Shown: positions 1-6,327, counted from the first letter of the stretch. The stretch: DNA of 8,568 bases from Flavobacterium sp. (GCA_012032075.1 JAAURU010000135.1:1-8568); one strand, 5' to 3'. The notes: generated by a model from the letters alone, not told the origin. Made by a program: numbers and translations.

Positions 1-669
1 TCTATCAAGCATAAGTTGTGAAGTATCTTTCTTTAATAAGTTTATACCTTCATCAATTATTTGTTTTGCACTTTCTAATTCTAATAATGTATTATAGATC
101 TCTGCCATATTATATTGAAGAAATAGATAATTTTCTGTAGATTTTGTTTTAAAATAATTTTCGGTCTCTTTTAAGACAATAATAGCTTCTTTGTCTTGAC
201 CTAGAGTACTTCTAATAATTCCAATTTGTCGTTTGATAGCATAATAATATTTTTCTTCGCAATCAATGCAATTTTGATATGCTTTTAAATAAGTGTCAAG
301 TGCTTGTTTATTTTTTCTATTACTAGCATAAAGATTTCCTAATTTAAAGTAATATAGGTATATTAATTTAGGCTCTTTTTCTTTAATTAAAAAGTACATG
401 GAATCTGCATTTTTTAGTGCTTCATTAAATGGATATTCTTCCACTTTAAAACCATATCCTTTTATTAAATATTCGGTATTCTTTTCCTTCTTTGCTTTTT
501 TTATGTAATAGTCTGCATAAATTTTAAAGACTTTTTTATTTTCAATATTATCTAGCAATCTTAATCTTATATCTTCAAAGCTTAATTTATTTAGAGTGTC
601 GTTAGTAATTACATTCTTTGAAAATATAAATTGAGTAAATAGTATGAATAGGATTAAATAACTTTTCAT
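1..669 (-). CDS. TPR-rich exported/membrane protein, N-terminal part (possible TPR-AraC type regulator)
   Basis: An uninterrupted minus-strand reading frame starts at the ATG at 669 and runs off the left edge of the window (223 codons, no stop), so only the N-terminus is present. The first 18 residues or so (MKSYLILFILFTQFIFSKN) form a hydrophobic signal peptide or anchor. The rest is helical and rich in Lys, Glu, Tyr and Leu, with TPR-like spacing of small and aromatic residues (for example a LGNLYASNRKNKQALDTYLKAY segment and an AEIYNTLLELESAKQIIDEG segment). In flavobacteria such N-termini often belong to proteins in which TPRs precede a transmembrane helix and an AraC- or LuxR-type DNA-binding domain. 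That C-terminal domain would lie outside the window, so a regulatory role is inference. It is divergent from the bacteriocin operon, which would suit a local regulator. Confidence 0.75.
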   Translation of the reverse strand, partial: MKSYLILFILFTQFIFSKNVITNDTLNKLSFEDIRLRLLDNIENKKVFKIYADYYIKKAKKEKNTEYLIKGYGFKVEEYPFNEALKNADSMYFLIKEKEPKLIYLYYFKLGNLYASNRKNKQALDTYLKAYQNCIDCEEKYYYAIKRQIGIIRSTLGQDKEAIIVLKETENYFKTKSTENYLFLQYNMAEIYNTLLELESAKQIIDEGINLLKKDTSQLMLDR

Positions 670-793
670 GAAATTGTCTTATTTGATAAAATAGTATCCA
701 ACATTATTAATTCTACGAAACTAAATTAAATTTTTTATTATATACTATAAAGTCCACTAAATCTATGTGATGTTAAAGTTGTAAGTAATCCCA

Positions 794-831
794 TTTTATC
801 AAAAGGGAGTTCGTTTTATCAATAGGGAGTT
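794..831. repeat. Two 18-bp direct repeats, 20-bp period (candidate operator)
   Basis: TTTTATCAAAAGGGAGTT (794-811) and TTTTATCAATAGGGAGTT (814-831) differ at a single base. They start 20 bp apart, about two helical turns, so a dimeric regulator could contact both on one face of the DNA. They lie about 150 bp upstream of the probable bacteriocin promoter and about 125 bp upstream of the divergent TPR gene. The binding protein is unknown. The arrangement resembles direct-repeat sites of LytTR-type regulators only in spacing, not clearly in sequence. Confidence 0.5.
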
Positions 832-979
832 ACTTTGCTTGCATGAGTTATTTTCATCTGCTACATTTGCTTCAACAAAATAATACAAAGCTTTTCAAAA
901 ACTTTTTATTGTTTAAAAAAAATTTTCTCGATACTAGTTTGTAGTTGCAAATGCAAAAAAGTTCGATTAAATAAATCGC

Positions 980-1010
980 TTGCAAGCAAAAAAATAATTG
1001 TATAACTTGG
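980..1010 (+). promoter_or_regulatory. Probable promoter of the bacteriocin operon
   Basis: A TTG at 980-982 is followed 20 bp later by TAACTTGG at 1003-1010, one mismatch from the Bacteroidota -7 consensus TAnnTTTG. The spacing suits the TTTG-N19-21-TAnnTTTG pattern. Transcription would start around 1014-1018, giving a leader of about 30 nt before the first bacteriocin ATG at 1046. The -33 TTG lies inside the palindrome GCTTGCAAGC (978-987), so a bound repressor or activator could control it. This is motif-based only. Confidence 0.45.
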
Positions 1011-1026
1011 CTATCATTTTTGATAG
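1011..1026. promoter_or_regulatory. 16-bp inverted repeat at the presumed transcription start
   Basis: CTATCA-TTTT-TGATAG is a perfect 6-bp inverted repeat with a 4-nt spacer, directly downstream of the probable -7 element. It could be an operator overlapping the transcription start, or a small 5' hairpin in the mRNA. Its position makes it a reasonable regulatory candidate, but no family is recognised. Confidence 0.35.
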
Positions 1027-1045
1027 TCTTTTAAAAACTAAAAAA

Positions 1046-1222
1046 ATGAAATTAAATAATTTGAATGTAGTAGAGCTTAATGCTCAAGAGGTAAGAGAAA
1101 CTGAGGGCGGAATTTTACCTTTATTAATACTTGCTGCTCCATGGGTTGGTGCCGGATTGGCATGGTCTGGAATAGCAGGTTCATTTCAACAAGGTTATAA
1201 TGCAGGACAAAAGGACAAATAA
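1046..1222 (+). CDS. Double-glycine leader bacteriocin peptide 1 (class IIb-like), 58 aa
   Basis: This is a precursor of a small secreted antimicrobial peptide. The leader is residues 1-22, beginning MKLNNLNVVEL and ending in the ETEGG cleavage site. It has the regular hydrophobic spacing expected for recognition by a C39 peptidase. The 36-residue mature part begins ILPLLILAAPW and is Gly/Ala-rich, with a GYNAG (GxxxG) motif and a hydrophilic QKDK tail, so it could form a membrane-spanning helix. The start at 1046 is preferred over an in-frame ATG at 998 because it gives a leader of the same 22-residue length as the next gene and sits after the probable promoter. The partner gene follows after a 16-nt gap. 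Twelve of 22 leader positions are identical between the two peptides, while the mature parts differ, as in two-peptide bacteriocins. The activity itself is inference. Confidence 0.85.
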   Translation: MKLNNLNVVELNAQEVRETEGGILPLLILAAPWVGAGLAWSGIAGSFQQGYNAGQKDK

Positions 1223-1238
1223 CATTAAAGAAGTAATT

Positions 1239-1412
1239 ATGAATTTAGAAAATTTAAATTTGATAGATTTAAACTCTCAAGAGATTAAATCAATAGAAGG
1301 AGGAAATCCTATTGGTGTTGGTGTAGCTATTGGTGCAGGAATATGGGGCATTTATACAGCTATAAAATCAGCTGCTTACAATGTAGGTTATTTCATAGGT
1401 AATAATACATAA
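1239..1412 (+). CDS. Double-glycine leader bacteriocin peptide 2 (class IIb-like), 57 aa
   Basis: This is the second peptide precursor of the operon. Residues 1-22 are a leader (MNLENLNLIDL..., ending SIEGG) closely related to that of peptide 1. The predicted mature peptide has 35 residues, starts NPIGVGVAIGAG, and carries two GxxxG motifs (GVAIG and GYFIG). Such motifs mediate helix-helix pairing of the two halves of class IIb bacteriocins. It is almost uncharged, with one Lys. The start at 1239 is chosen because it places the leader exactly in register with peptide 1; the in-frame ATG at 1200 lies inside the end of the upstream gene. Processing and export would need the C39-type ABC exporter at 4560-6707 and the HlyD protein at 2673-3803. 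A pheromone role is the main alternative. Confidence 0.85.
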   Translation: MNLENLNLIDLNSQEIKSIEGGNPIGVGVAIGAGIWGIYTAIKSAAYNVGYFIGNNT

Positions 1413-1423
1413 AAGATTTTTAT

Positions 1424-1633
1424 ATGTTTAACAACGATTATTTAGTATTTGGGTTTGTATTTATTTCTTCATTTTTATTTTATATTAACTTTAATAAAGC
1501 TAAGATTAAGAATAGTAAGAACGAGAAATTAGTTAACCTTTTTGTATATATGTTACTTGTTATTTTTATTCTACTTTTATTAATTTTAGTTAAAAATATT
1601 TACTTAGATGCTAAATTTTTTATTAAACAATGA
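1424..1633 (+). CDS. Small two-helix membrane protein, probable bacteriocin immunity protein
   Basis: This 69-aa protein has two clear hydrophobic helices (about residues 6-22 and 37-57) joined by a short Lys/Asn-rich loop (KAKIKNSKNEK) and ending in a basic tail. It begins 11 nt after peptide 2, on the same strand, and is the last gene before a strong terminator. Immunity proteins of class IIb bacteriocins are usually small membrane proteins encoded directly beside the peptides, so immunity is the best reading. There is no sequence signature that proves it. Composition and codon use match its neighbours. Confidence 0.65.
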   Translation: MFNNDYLVFGFVFISSFLFYINFNKAKIKNSKNEKLVNLFVYMLLVIFILLLLILVKNIYLDAKFFIKQ

Positions 1634-1641
1634 AATTAATT

Positions 1642-1675
1642 AAAGAGACTGTCTTTTAATATGACAGTCTCTTTT
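1642..1675 (+). terminator. Rho-independent terminator of the bacteriocin operon
   Basis: A perfect 12-bp stem (AAAGAGACTGTC at 1642-1653 pairing with GACAGTCTCTTT at 1663-1674) with a 9-nt loop is followed by a T and an A-run. Because the stem itself begins with A and ends in T residues, it may work in both directions. It starts 8 nt after the stop codon of the immunity-type gene, so the three-gene operon is probably transcribed separately from the export genes downstream. Confidence 0.85.
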
Positions 1676-1702
1676 AAAAAAAACTACAAAAGTAATTTAT
1701 TC

Positions 1703-1757
1703 TTAACTACTCAATGCAGATTTTTTATTGTAAAAAGCATATTTTTTAAGTAGTTAA
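1703..1757. repeat. Nested inverted repeats, possible structured RNA or second terminator
   Basis: An outer 9-bp stem (TTAACTACT at 1703-1711 with AGTAGTTAA at 1749-1757) encloses an inner stem made of ATGC/GCAT (1714-1717 and 1737-1740) and TTTTTA/TAAAAA (1722-1727 and 1731-1736) with a 3-nt loop. This is more than chance pairing usually gives in AT-rich DNA, but the stem is weak. It could be a backup terminator, a small RNA or a remnant of an insertion. I do not recognise a family. Confidence 0.35.
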
Positions 1758-1867
1758 AAATAAACCCTCTCTTAACAGTCACAATCTGGCTAAAAAAAAT
1801 CAATTTTTTTAAAATCACACACATTTCTTTGTGTAGATAACTATTGTCTAAAATTAAATATTAAAAT

Positions 1868-2329
1868 ATGAGTACAAAAAATCAAATAAGTATTGTTATT
1901 CCTCAAAATATTATAGAGGAAGTTACTAATAAATTGCAAGAATGTAGAACCGCACTAGCTCCTTATTTGCAGGCTTTGAAAGCTGAAGAGCGTATTACAA
2001 TGCTCAAACTTGGAGACAAAACAGTTGCAACGGTTCAAAAAACAAAATCCTACATAGAAACAAATCCTGAATTTGTTCCTAGTTACCTTAACAAGCAAGA
2101 ATTTTTAAAAGATGAAGCAGTAGCTTCTCAGTTGAGTCCAATTGAAAATCTTGCTACGCAACTATCTTCAGACATTAGCGATACAGTAATGCTTGCTGGT
2201 AGTGAAGCACTATATGCCGCTTTACTTTATTATGGACAAATAAAAGAGGCTAACCATAAAGGAATTCCAACTGCAAAACCAATTTACGAAGATTTGAGTC
2301 AGCGTTTTGCTAAAAGAAAAAGTAAATAA
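1868..2329 (+). CDS. Conserved-looking soluble protein of unknown function, 153 aa
   Basis: It is a soluble, mainly helical protein without signal peptide or membrane segment. Notable stretches are an N-terminal IVIPQNIIEEVTNKLQEC segment, GDKTVATVQKTKSYIETNPEF in the middle, MLAGSEALYAALLYYGQIKEA, and a basic C-terminus (RFAKRKSK). I recall similar hypothetical proteins in Bacteroidota, but I know of no assigned function. The start at 1868 is supported by an A-rich leader and by the lack of a better upstream ATG. It lies between the bacteriocin operon and the export genes on the same strand, but terminators and 340 bp of noncoding DNA separate it. A role in the bacteriocin system is therefore only a possibility. 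Confidence 0.75.
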   Translation: MSTKNQISIVIPQNIIEEVTNKLQECRTALAPYLQALKAEERITMLKLGDKTVATVQKTKSYIETNPEFVPSYLNKQEFLKDEAVASQLSPIENLATQLSSDISDTVMLAGSEALYAALLYYGQIKEANHKGIPTAKPIYEDLSQRFAKRKSK

Positions 2330-2406
2330 TCTAGAATTCACCAGTGTGTAGCAATTAGTTTCAAAGCTTCAGAATAAGAACCTCCAAGTAAATCAATTAT
2401 AACAAA

Positions 2407-2563
2407 GGTAATTATTAGATGCTAGAAGATATTAATTATAACCCTAAAGGTATTAATTATAACCTCAAAGGTATTAATCATAACCTAAAAAGCATTAATT
2501 AGATACTAAAAGGTATTAATTATAACCCTAGAGGTATTAATTAGATGCTGAAAGGTATTAATT
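2407..2563. repeat. Tandem array of 21-bp repeats, about 7.5 copies
   Basis: Seven units of exactly 21 bp (starting at 2407, 2428, 2449, 2470, 2491, 2512 and 2533) plus a 10-bp partial copy are visible. The core is GGTATTAATTATAACC followed by a short A-rich tail. Two variants are mixed: one with TATAACC in the middle and one with TAGATGCT (units 1 and 7; unit 5 has TAGATACT). The TAG occurs in frame in three units, so this is not a coding repeat. The array fills most of the 343-bp gap between the 153-aa gene and hlyD; I saw nothing else there. Its function is unknown; a protein-binding iteron array or slippage product are both possible. Confidence 0.85.
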
Positions 2564-2672
2564 GTGTAGGTCGATTTTGAGGCTTAAAAAGCATCTATTA
2601 ATTCTAAAAAATATTGCATTGACTTACATCAACTTACTAGGATGATAAACGAATTAACCAATTAACAAAAAA

Positions 2673-3803
2673 ATGAACTTCAGTTCAGATCCCATTCATA
2701 CAACAGAAAATCTTATTGCCAAAAACAAAACCAAAAGTATTTCTATTTACTTAGTGGTTGTGCTTGCAGCACTCACTGTTTTAGCACTTTTACCTATTAT
2801 TAGAATTGATATTAGTAGCCAAAGTAGAGGAATTGTGAGAAGCAAAACAGATAACGTTCCTATAACATCGCTTGTTAACGGTAAAATAACAAGTATTCAA
2901 TTAAGAAATAATCAATTGATATTCAAAGGAGATACCTTATTTACGGTTTCTAAAGAAAATTTAGAAGCAGAAAAAGAGTTACAAGACACCATTACTTCGT
3001 CGGTAAATGCTTTGCTGGAAGATGTTACCCGTATTGTAAATAATAACACTTCATTATTAAAAACACCTACTTACAAGGAAGATTTTTACAAATTCCAAGC
3101 ACAAAAAAACGAGTTACAAAGTAAAGTTGCTCAAGCGCAACTCAATTTTAACAGGAATAAAGCTTTGTATGAGAAACAAGTTATTGCAAAAGCAGAATAT
3201 GAAAAGTTTTTATATGAACTTCAGTTTGCTAATCAGGCTTTACAAAGTTTTGTAAAACAACAAAAAGCCACTTGGGAAAACCAAAAACAAGAACTAGAAG
3301 AACGTGTCAAAAGTCTAGAAGGAGGAATCGAAAAAATTACTATAGAAGCAAAAAATTATACGGTTTTAGCTCCTATTTCTGGTACTATCGAAAACTTTTC
3401 AGGCTTACAAGTAGGTTCTTTTGTGAATGCATCGCAAACTATTGCTACGCTTTCACCAAACGATAATTTAATAGTTGAAAGTACGGTTTCTCCTAATGAT
3501 ATAGGTTTACTAAAGCGAAACCAAAAAGTAAAGTTTCAAATGGATGCTTTCAATTACAATCAGTGGGGTTTGCTAGAAGGTGAAATAATAGACATTGATA
3601 AAAATGTAACCTTACAAGAGAATCAAACTTATTTTAAAGTGCGTTGCAGTATTTTGACTAAAGAATTAGCCTTAAAATCGGGTTACAAAACAAGTATTTC
3701 AAAAGGAATGACATTAACTACACGTTACATTATTACACGTAGAAGTTTGTATGAATTGCTGTTTGATAAAATGGATGACTGGTTGAACCCGAAGATATTA
3801 TGA
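2673..3803 (+). CDS. HlyD-family periplasmic adaptor (membrane fusion protein) of the bacteriocin exporter
   Basis: This 376-aa protein would link the inner-membrane ABC exporter to the outer membrane. One transmembrane helix lies at about residues 24-43. The first half of the lipoyl-like domain follows (about 62-92, with VNGKITSIQLRNNQLIFKGD), then a long coiled-coil hairpin (about 95-228, rich in Gln, Lys and Glu). The second lipoyl half contains the typical LAPISGTI motif (about 232-262), followed by a beta-barrel (about 265-350). The C-terminus RRSLYELLFDKMDDWLNP is one I associate with flavobacterial members of this family. Its length is normal and no frame break is seen. The start at 2673 follows an A-rich leader. 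In this locus it is separated from the exporter gene by a repeat array and a toxin-antitoxin module, which is unusual. An adaptor for another ABC exporter cannot be excluded, but context favours peptide export. Confidence 0.9.
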   Translation: MNFSSDPIHTTENLIAKNKTKSISIYLVVVLAALTVLALLPIIRIDISSQSRGIVRSKTDNVPITSLVNGKITSIQLRNNQLIFKGDTLFTVSKENLEAEKELQDTITSSVNALLEDVTRIVNNNTSLLKTPTYKEDFYKFQAQKNELQSKVAQAQLNFNRNKALYEKQVIAKAEYEKFLYELQFANQALQSFVKQQKATWENQKQELEERVKSLEGGIEKITIEAKNYTVLAPISGTIENFSGLQVGSFVNASQTIATLSPNDNLIVESTVSPNDIGLLKRNQKVKFQMDAFNYNQWGLLEGEIIDIDKNVTLQENQTYFKVRCSILTKELALKSGYKTSISKGMTLTTRYIITRRSLYELLFDKMDDWLNPKIL

Positions 3804-3886
3804 TGATGGGTGTGGGATGCGGGGTGTTGGGTGCTGGAAGATGGATGATGGAAGTGGGATGTTGGGTGCAGGAAGCTGGATGTTAA
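3803..3886. repeat. Heptamer repeat array 1 (consensus about ATGNTGG)
   Basis: Twelve consecutive 7-bp units in perfect phase (for example ATGATGG, GTGTGGG, GTGTTGG, GTGCTGG, AAGATGG, ATGTTGG, AAGCTGG) start on the last base of the hlyD stop codon. G-rich units of this kind stand out sharply from the AT-rich surroundings. Related arrays occur at 7920-8031 (same orientation) and 8444-8541 (opposite orientation). No partner array in the opposite orientation is seen near this one. Confidence 0.85.
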
Positions 3887-3944
3887 GAGAGTGAAAATTG
3901 AAACTAAATTTTAAATTAAATAATAAATGAAGAAAATAAAATAG

Positions 3945-3952
3945 TAAATTTG
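3945..3952 (+). promoter_or_regulatory. -7 element of the toxin-antitoxin operon promoter
   Basis: TAAATTTG is a perfect match to the Bacteroidota -7 consensus TAnnTTTG and lies 20 bp upstream of the antitoxin ATG at 3973. No convincing TTG lies 19-21 bp further upstream, so the -33 half is weak or absent. The module would thus have its own promoter, independent of hlyD. Confidence 0.5.
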
Positions 3953-3972
3953 TGATACTAAAGATTTAAGTT

Positions 3973-4222
3973 ATGACAAAAACTGCTTTACAACAAGAAT
4001 TGAATTGAGAAAATTTCTAAAATCAAAGATAAAAGTAAGTTAAATTTAATAATTGATTTTATTGAACAAAAGGAAGTTTTTGATAATAATGGGGCTTTAA
4101 TTTTAACTAGTGAAATGAAAAAAATTATTGCTATTTCAAAAGAACAATATAAAAAGGGTGAAATTAAAACACACCAGGAGGTTATGGCAGAAGCGGAGTT
4201 ATGGTTGAAAGAAAGAGCATAA
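3973..4222 (+). pseudogene. Type II antitoxin of a ParE/RelE module, broken by a one-base insertion
   Basis: The frame from the ATG at 3973 reads MTKTALQQELN and stops at 4006-4008. If one A near 4003 is removed, the frame continues as ...QQELIEKISKIKDK... to the stop at 4220-4222, giving an 82-aa protein. It ends in EVMAEAELWLKERA, the acidic/aromatic C-terminus common in small Bacteroidota antitoxins placed before ParE-like toxins. The toxin gene overlaps its end by 22 bp, the classic coupled arrangement. The antitoxin would bind and neutralise the toxin and probably repress its own promoter. As sequenced, only a product restarting at the ATG at 4115 (35 aa, the toxin-binding half) could be made. 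The break may be a sequencing error, since an intact toxin without antitoxin should be harmful. Confidence 0.7.
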
Positions 4223-4518
4223 TTTTGGGAATTTTTGCCGATAAGCAATTTAAAAAATCGCTTCTTTTTCATTATGAATTGGCTGGAAATATCGCTTTTT
4301 CTGAAAAATTAAAAAATGAAACCTCATCTGTTCTAGATTTAATTTTAGATTATAATTTTATAGGTGTTCCTATTCCAAAATCAAATTATAGGTCAATGTT
4401 GGTATTTCATTATTCTATTGTTTATGAAGTTTTAGAAAGTGAAATATTTATTGTCCTATTTTGGGATACACGTAGAAATCCTAAAACTTTAAAAGTACTA
4501 CTTCAAGAATTGTCATAA
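4201..4518 (+). CDS. RelE/ParE-family toxin, 105 aa
   Basis: The sequence fits the ParE/RelE fold: an N-terminal strand (SIILGIFADKQFKKS), two helices (FHYELAGNIAFSEKLKNETSSVL), then strands with SNYRSMLVFHYSIVYEV and the hallmark C-terminal VLFWDTRRNPKTL. Family members either poison DNA gyrase (ParE) or cut ribosome-bound mRNA (RelE); the sequence resembles the ParE-like branch, but the target cannot be read from it. The start at 4201 overlaps the antitoxin's last 22 bases, implying translational coupling. Its length is normal for the family. The exporter gene starts 41 nt after its stop codon. The module sits between two halves of an export system, which suggests that it inserted there. 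Confidence 0.85.
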   Translation: MVERKSIILGIFADKQFKKSLLFHYELAGNIAFSEKLKNETSSVLDLILDYNFIGVPIPKSNYRSMLVFHYSIVYEVLESEIFIVLFWDTRRNPKTLKVLLQELS

Positions 4519-4559
4519 AATTCACATAACTATTTTATTTTCTGAAATACGCTCAGAAA

Positions 4560-4964
4560 ATGACAATAAAAATTAAACAACATGATATTAAAGATTGTGC
4601 TGCTGCTTGTCTCGCTTCTATTGGAAATCATTTCAAGGTTAATATTCCTATAGCAAGAATTAGACAGTTTGCTAATACTGATAAGCGTGGTACAAATGTT
4701 TTAGGCATTATTGAAGCTGCCGAAAAAATGGGTTTTACTGCAAAAGGTGTAAAAGGAGGTTTAGATGCTATCGATAAAATTCCTTTGCCAGCAATTGCAC
4801 ATATTATAGTAAAAGATCAGTTGCAACATTATGTGGTGGTTTATAAAGTTACCAAAAAAGAAATTCAAGTGATGGATCCTGGTTATGGTAAAATGATAAC
4901 CTATAGTTATGAAGACTTTCAAAAAATATGGACGGGTGTTTTTAATTCTATTTTCAAAAAATGA
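4560..4964 (+). CDS. Exporter fragment A: C39 peptidase domain
   Basis: This is the readable first piece of the broken exporter (134 aa; the last 7 or so residues are out of frame). The peptidase core is complete: oxyanion Gln7 and catalytic Cys13 in KQHDIKDCAAACLASI, catalytic His90 in QLQHYVVVYKV, and Asp106 in VMDPGYGK. The usual DCGAAC motif here reads DCAAAC. The domain cuts after the Gly-Gly of leader peptides such as those encoded at 1046 and 1239. It is possible that this piece alone folds as a soluble peptidase, but without the membrane part it would not be coupled to export. Confidence 0.8.
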   Translation: MTIKIKQHDIKDCAAACLASIGNHFKVNIPIARIRQFANTDKRGTNVLGIIEAAEKMGFTAKGVKGGLDAIDKIPLPAIAHIIVKDQLQHYVVVYKVTKKEIQVMDPGYGKMITYSYEDFQKIWTGVFNSIFKK

Positions 4965-6327
4965 TGATTTTAAAGAATATAATGAGAAAGTATCTACCTT
5001 AAGTCGGTTTTGGCATTTGATTCAACCGCATAAAACTATTTTAATTCAGGCATTATTTGGAGCTATAGTTTTTACTGTTTTAGGACTAGCTATGTCTATT
5101 TATGTTCAAAAAATAACCGATTATGTTTTAGTGGACGGCAATAGAAAACTATTAAATTTACTTAGTTTTACTATGATAGGTATTATTTTGCTTCAAATAT
5201 TTATAGGAGCCAATAAAAGTATTATGGTAATGAAAACAGGTCAGTTAATTGATGCTAAATTGATTCTTGGCTACTATAAACATTTACTTCGTTTACCACA
5301 ACGTTTTTTTGACACCATGCAAATAGGAGAAATAACTTCTAGAATAAGTGATGCTGTAAAAATAAGAGCTTTTATAAATGAAGTAGCAATCGACATGATT
5401 GTAAATATATTTATTTTGATATTTTCTTTTGCATTGATGTTTACTTATTATTGGAAATTAGCTTTGGTAATCTTATTAATCATTCCGTTTTATGCTATCA
5501 TTTACTTTTTAATGAACAAATTCAATAAAAAAGTAGAACGCAAAATAATGGAAGATGCAGCCGATTTACAAACCCAATTAGTAGAAAGCATTACGCATGT
5601 AAGAACCGTAAAAGAATTTGGAATTGAAGAATTTTCAAATTTAAAAACCGAAAATAAGTTTGTAAAGCTACTTTTTACAGGATTCAAATCGGGTTTAAAT
5701 AGTGTTTTTGCAGGAACATCTTCTCAATTTTTAGCTTCTATATTTACAGTTGTATTACTATGGATAGGTTCGGGTTATGTAATTGATAGAGAAATTACAC
5801 CTGGAGAATTATTTTCATTTTATGCATTGATTGGTTATTTTACTTCACCAGTGGCTTCTTTGATAACCATGAATAAAACCGTTCAAAATGCCATGATTGC
5901 AGCTGATAGGTTGTTTGAAATAATGGATTTAGAACGAGAAGAAACAGAAAACAAGATTGATTTAAACAAAGAGCTAATAGGAGATATTACTTTTGAAAAC
6001 GTTTCTTTTCGATATGGATCGAGAATGCAGGTTTTTACTAATTTTAATGTAGTGATAAAGAAAAACGAAACTACAGCTATTGTAGGAGAAAGCGGAAGCG
6101 GAAAAACCACGTTAATTTCTTTATTACAAAATTTATATCCTATTAAAGAAGGCAAAATATCCATAGGAAACTATGATTTGAATTATATTCATTATGAAAG
6201 TCTGCGGAAATTTATAGGTGTTATTCCGCAGCAACTTAATTTATTTTCTGGAAACATTATTGAAAATATTGCATTAGGAGATTCTTTTCCAAATATTCAA
6301 CGCATCATGATTTATCAAAACAACTAG
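4909..6327 (+). CDS. Exporter fragment B: ABC membrane domain and first half of the ATPase
   Basis: This piece is open from the out-of-frame ATG at 4909; its authentic sequence starts around 4940. Six hydrophobic segments are visible, at about residues 160-182, 198-218, 277-297, 299-318, 388-408 and 414-436 of the reconstructed protein. A coupling region with VRTVKEFGIEE lies between them. The ATPase begins with ITFENVSFRYG, has Walker A GESGSGKTT (about 509-517) and the Q-loop VIPQQLNLFSG, then loses frame after IQRI and stops at 6325-6327. Without the rest of the nucleotide-binding domain it cannot hydrolyse ATP. Confidence 0.8.
   Translation: MKTFKKYGRVFLILFSKNDDFKEYNEKVSTLSRFWHLIQPHKTILIQALFGAIVFTVLGLAMSIYVQKITDYVLVDGNRKLLNLLSFTMIGIILLQIFIGANKSIMVMKTGQLIDAKLILGYYKHLLRLPQRFFDTMQIGEITSRISDAVKIRAFINEVAIDMIVNIFILIFSFALMFTYYWKLALVILLIIPFYAIIYFLMNKFNKKVERKIMEDAADLQTQLVESITHVRTVKEFGIEEFSNLKTENKFVKLLFTGFKSGLNSVFAGTSSQFLASIFTVVLLWIGSGYVIDREITPGELFSFYALIGYFTSPVASLITMNKTVQNAMIAADRLFEIMDLEREETENKIDLNKELIGDITFENVSFRYGSRMQVFTNFNVVIKKNETTAIVGESGSGKTTLISLLQNLYPIKEGKISIGNYDLNYIHYESLRKFIGVIPQQLNLFSGNIIENIALGDSFPNIQRIMIYQNN

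Larger units (their letters stand above)
670..1045. promoter_or_regulatory. Divergent intergenic region between the TPR gene and the bacteriocin operon
   Basis: This 376-bp AT-rich region has no credible gene. It holds an 18-bp direct repeat (794-811 and 814-831), a 10-bp palindrome (978-987), a probable promoter (980-1010) and a 16-bp inverted repeat (1011-1026), each listed separately. Promoters for both the TPR gene and the bacteriocin operon should lie here. I saw no clear -33/-7 pair for the TPR gene; a degenerate -7 (minus-strand TAATGTTG, 699-706) is the best candidate. Confidence 0.5.

Noticed and set aside
998..1045. In-frame upstream ATG extending bacteriocin peptide 1 by 16 residues
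   Set aside because: It would overlap the probable -7 element and destroy the leader-length match with peptide 2.
1200..1238. In-frame upstream ATG extending bacteriocin peptide 2 by 13 residues
   Set aside because: It lies inside the end of the preceding gene, and the extra residues are not leader-like.
2407..2563. CRISPR array
   Set aside because: The units abut with no unique spacers, and there are no cas genes.
2407..2563. Repeat-containing peptide (GINYNPK-like heptads in one frame)
   Set aside because: TAG stops fall in frame in three units and no start codon serves the frame.
3272..3466. Plus-strand 64-codon frame
   Set aside because: It is a shadow inside hlyD in another frame, with unlikely composition.
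3988..4272. Minus-strand 94-codon frame
   Set aside because: It is antisense to the antitoxin and toxin genes, which have recognisable sequence.
4938..4964. Programmed ribosomal frameshift joining the peptidase and transporter
   Set aside because: The site lacks a recognisable slippery heptamer plus structure, and a second opposite shift at 6308 would also be needed.
5502..6164. Minus-strand frames of 61 and 93 codons
   Set aside because: They are antisense to the exporter's membrane and ATPase domains.
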